Source of the DNA: an uncultured Dialister sp.
GTDB lineage: Bacteria; Bacillota; Negativicutes; Veillonellales; Dialisteraceae
DNA length: 14,369 nucleotides
Assembly: GCF_900541605.1 (NCBI RefSeq)
Contig: NZ_UQKJ01000050.1
Location: 1 to 14,369, forward strand
Direction: 5' to 3'
Both the position numbers and the translations under genes were made by a program. Below, piece by piece: positions 14,280 to 14,369 of this stretch. Position 1 is the first letter of the stretch, and each line of letters begins with the position of its first letter. The notes under the pieces are model-generated. The model was given only the letters and a program-made list of their open reading frames with translations. It was not told the DNA's origin and did not search any database.

Positions 14280-14369
14280 TTTCCGAGGGCATATCGCACT
14301 ATGGAGATACGAAACAAATTGCGGTTTGTCGAGCTGTTGAAGAGGTGCTGATGGATAGAGTCATTCGTG
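14280..14369. repeat. Right-edge DNA sharing inverted motifs with the left edge
   Basis: No gene seen. GTTTGTCGAGCTG (14324-14336) is the exact reverse complement of 138-150. AGTCATTCGTG (14359-14369, the last bases) is the exact reverse complement of 6-16, and a variant lies at 95-104. On each side the two motifs keep the same relative order when read away from the cluster. A 16-codon plus-strand ORF (14301-14351) is too short to support. The bases look like part of a dispersed repeat or of DNA common to the two borders. Confidence 0.5.

Noticed and set aside
14301..14351. 16-codon plus-strand ORF at the right edge
   Set aside because: Too short, with no ribosome binding site; it overlaps the repeated motif.

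Overview
The window is a compact lipopolysaccharide (LPS) gene cluster. Fourteen genes, all on the minus strand, make the Kdo2-lipid A core and carry it across the envelope. In transcription order, from high to low coordinates, they are lpxI, lpxB, msbA, waaA, lpxK, kdsB, kdsA, kdsD, kdsC, an lpxL-type acyltransferase, lptC, lptA, lptB and an lptF/G permease. A strong hairpin terminator closes the cluster 5 nt after the last stop codon. I found no tRNA, rRNA, CRISPR array, insertion sequence or phage gene.

Organism: the combination suggests a diderm Firmicute of the class Negativicutes (Veillonella/Dialister/Megasphaera relatives). The pointers are AGGAGG-type ribosome binding sites, LpxI rather than LpxH, a cysteine-type (metal-dependent) KdsA, and lipid A, Kdo and Lpt genes joined in one run. 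That single run is known from Negativicutes outer-membrane clusters. The assignment is an inference from gene content and order; I cannot place the genus.

Layout: (1) 14244-14369 is a short leader with an extended -10 promoter and a motif that recurs inverted at the other end of the window. (2) 13419-6457 holds lpxI, lpxB, msbA, waaA, lpxK, kdsB and kdsA, mostly overlapping by 1-20 nt. (3) A 179-nt gap (6278-6456) has a large hairpin and a -10 box. (4) 6277-4770 holds kdsD and kdsC, joined stop-to-start. (5) A 339-nt gap (4431-4769), the longest, has a GAAA-loop hairpin and a weak promoter. (6) 4430-221 holds the acyltransferase and four export genes, with ATGA/GTGA overlaps and one 31-nt gap. 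(7) 1-220 holds the terminator and unexplained repeat- and hairpin-rich DNA.

How the genes cooperate: LpxI cleaves UDP-2,3-diacylglucosamine to lipid X, LpxB joins the two to a disaccharide, and LpxK phosphorylates it. KdsD, KdsA, KdsC and KdsB make CMP-Kdo, which WaaA adds to lipid IVA. The LpxL-type enzyme adds a late acyl chain, MsbA flips the product across the inner membrane, and LptB-F/G-C-A moves it across the periplasm. lpxA, lpxC, lpxD, lptD and lptE are absent here and must lie elsewhere.

I do not see a previously undescribed system. The points worth checking are the motifs shared by the two ends, the two structured gaps, the single LptF/G permease, and an unusual Ser/Gly-rich tail on LptA.
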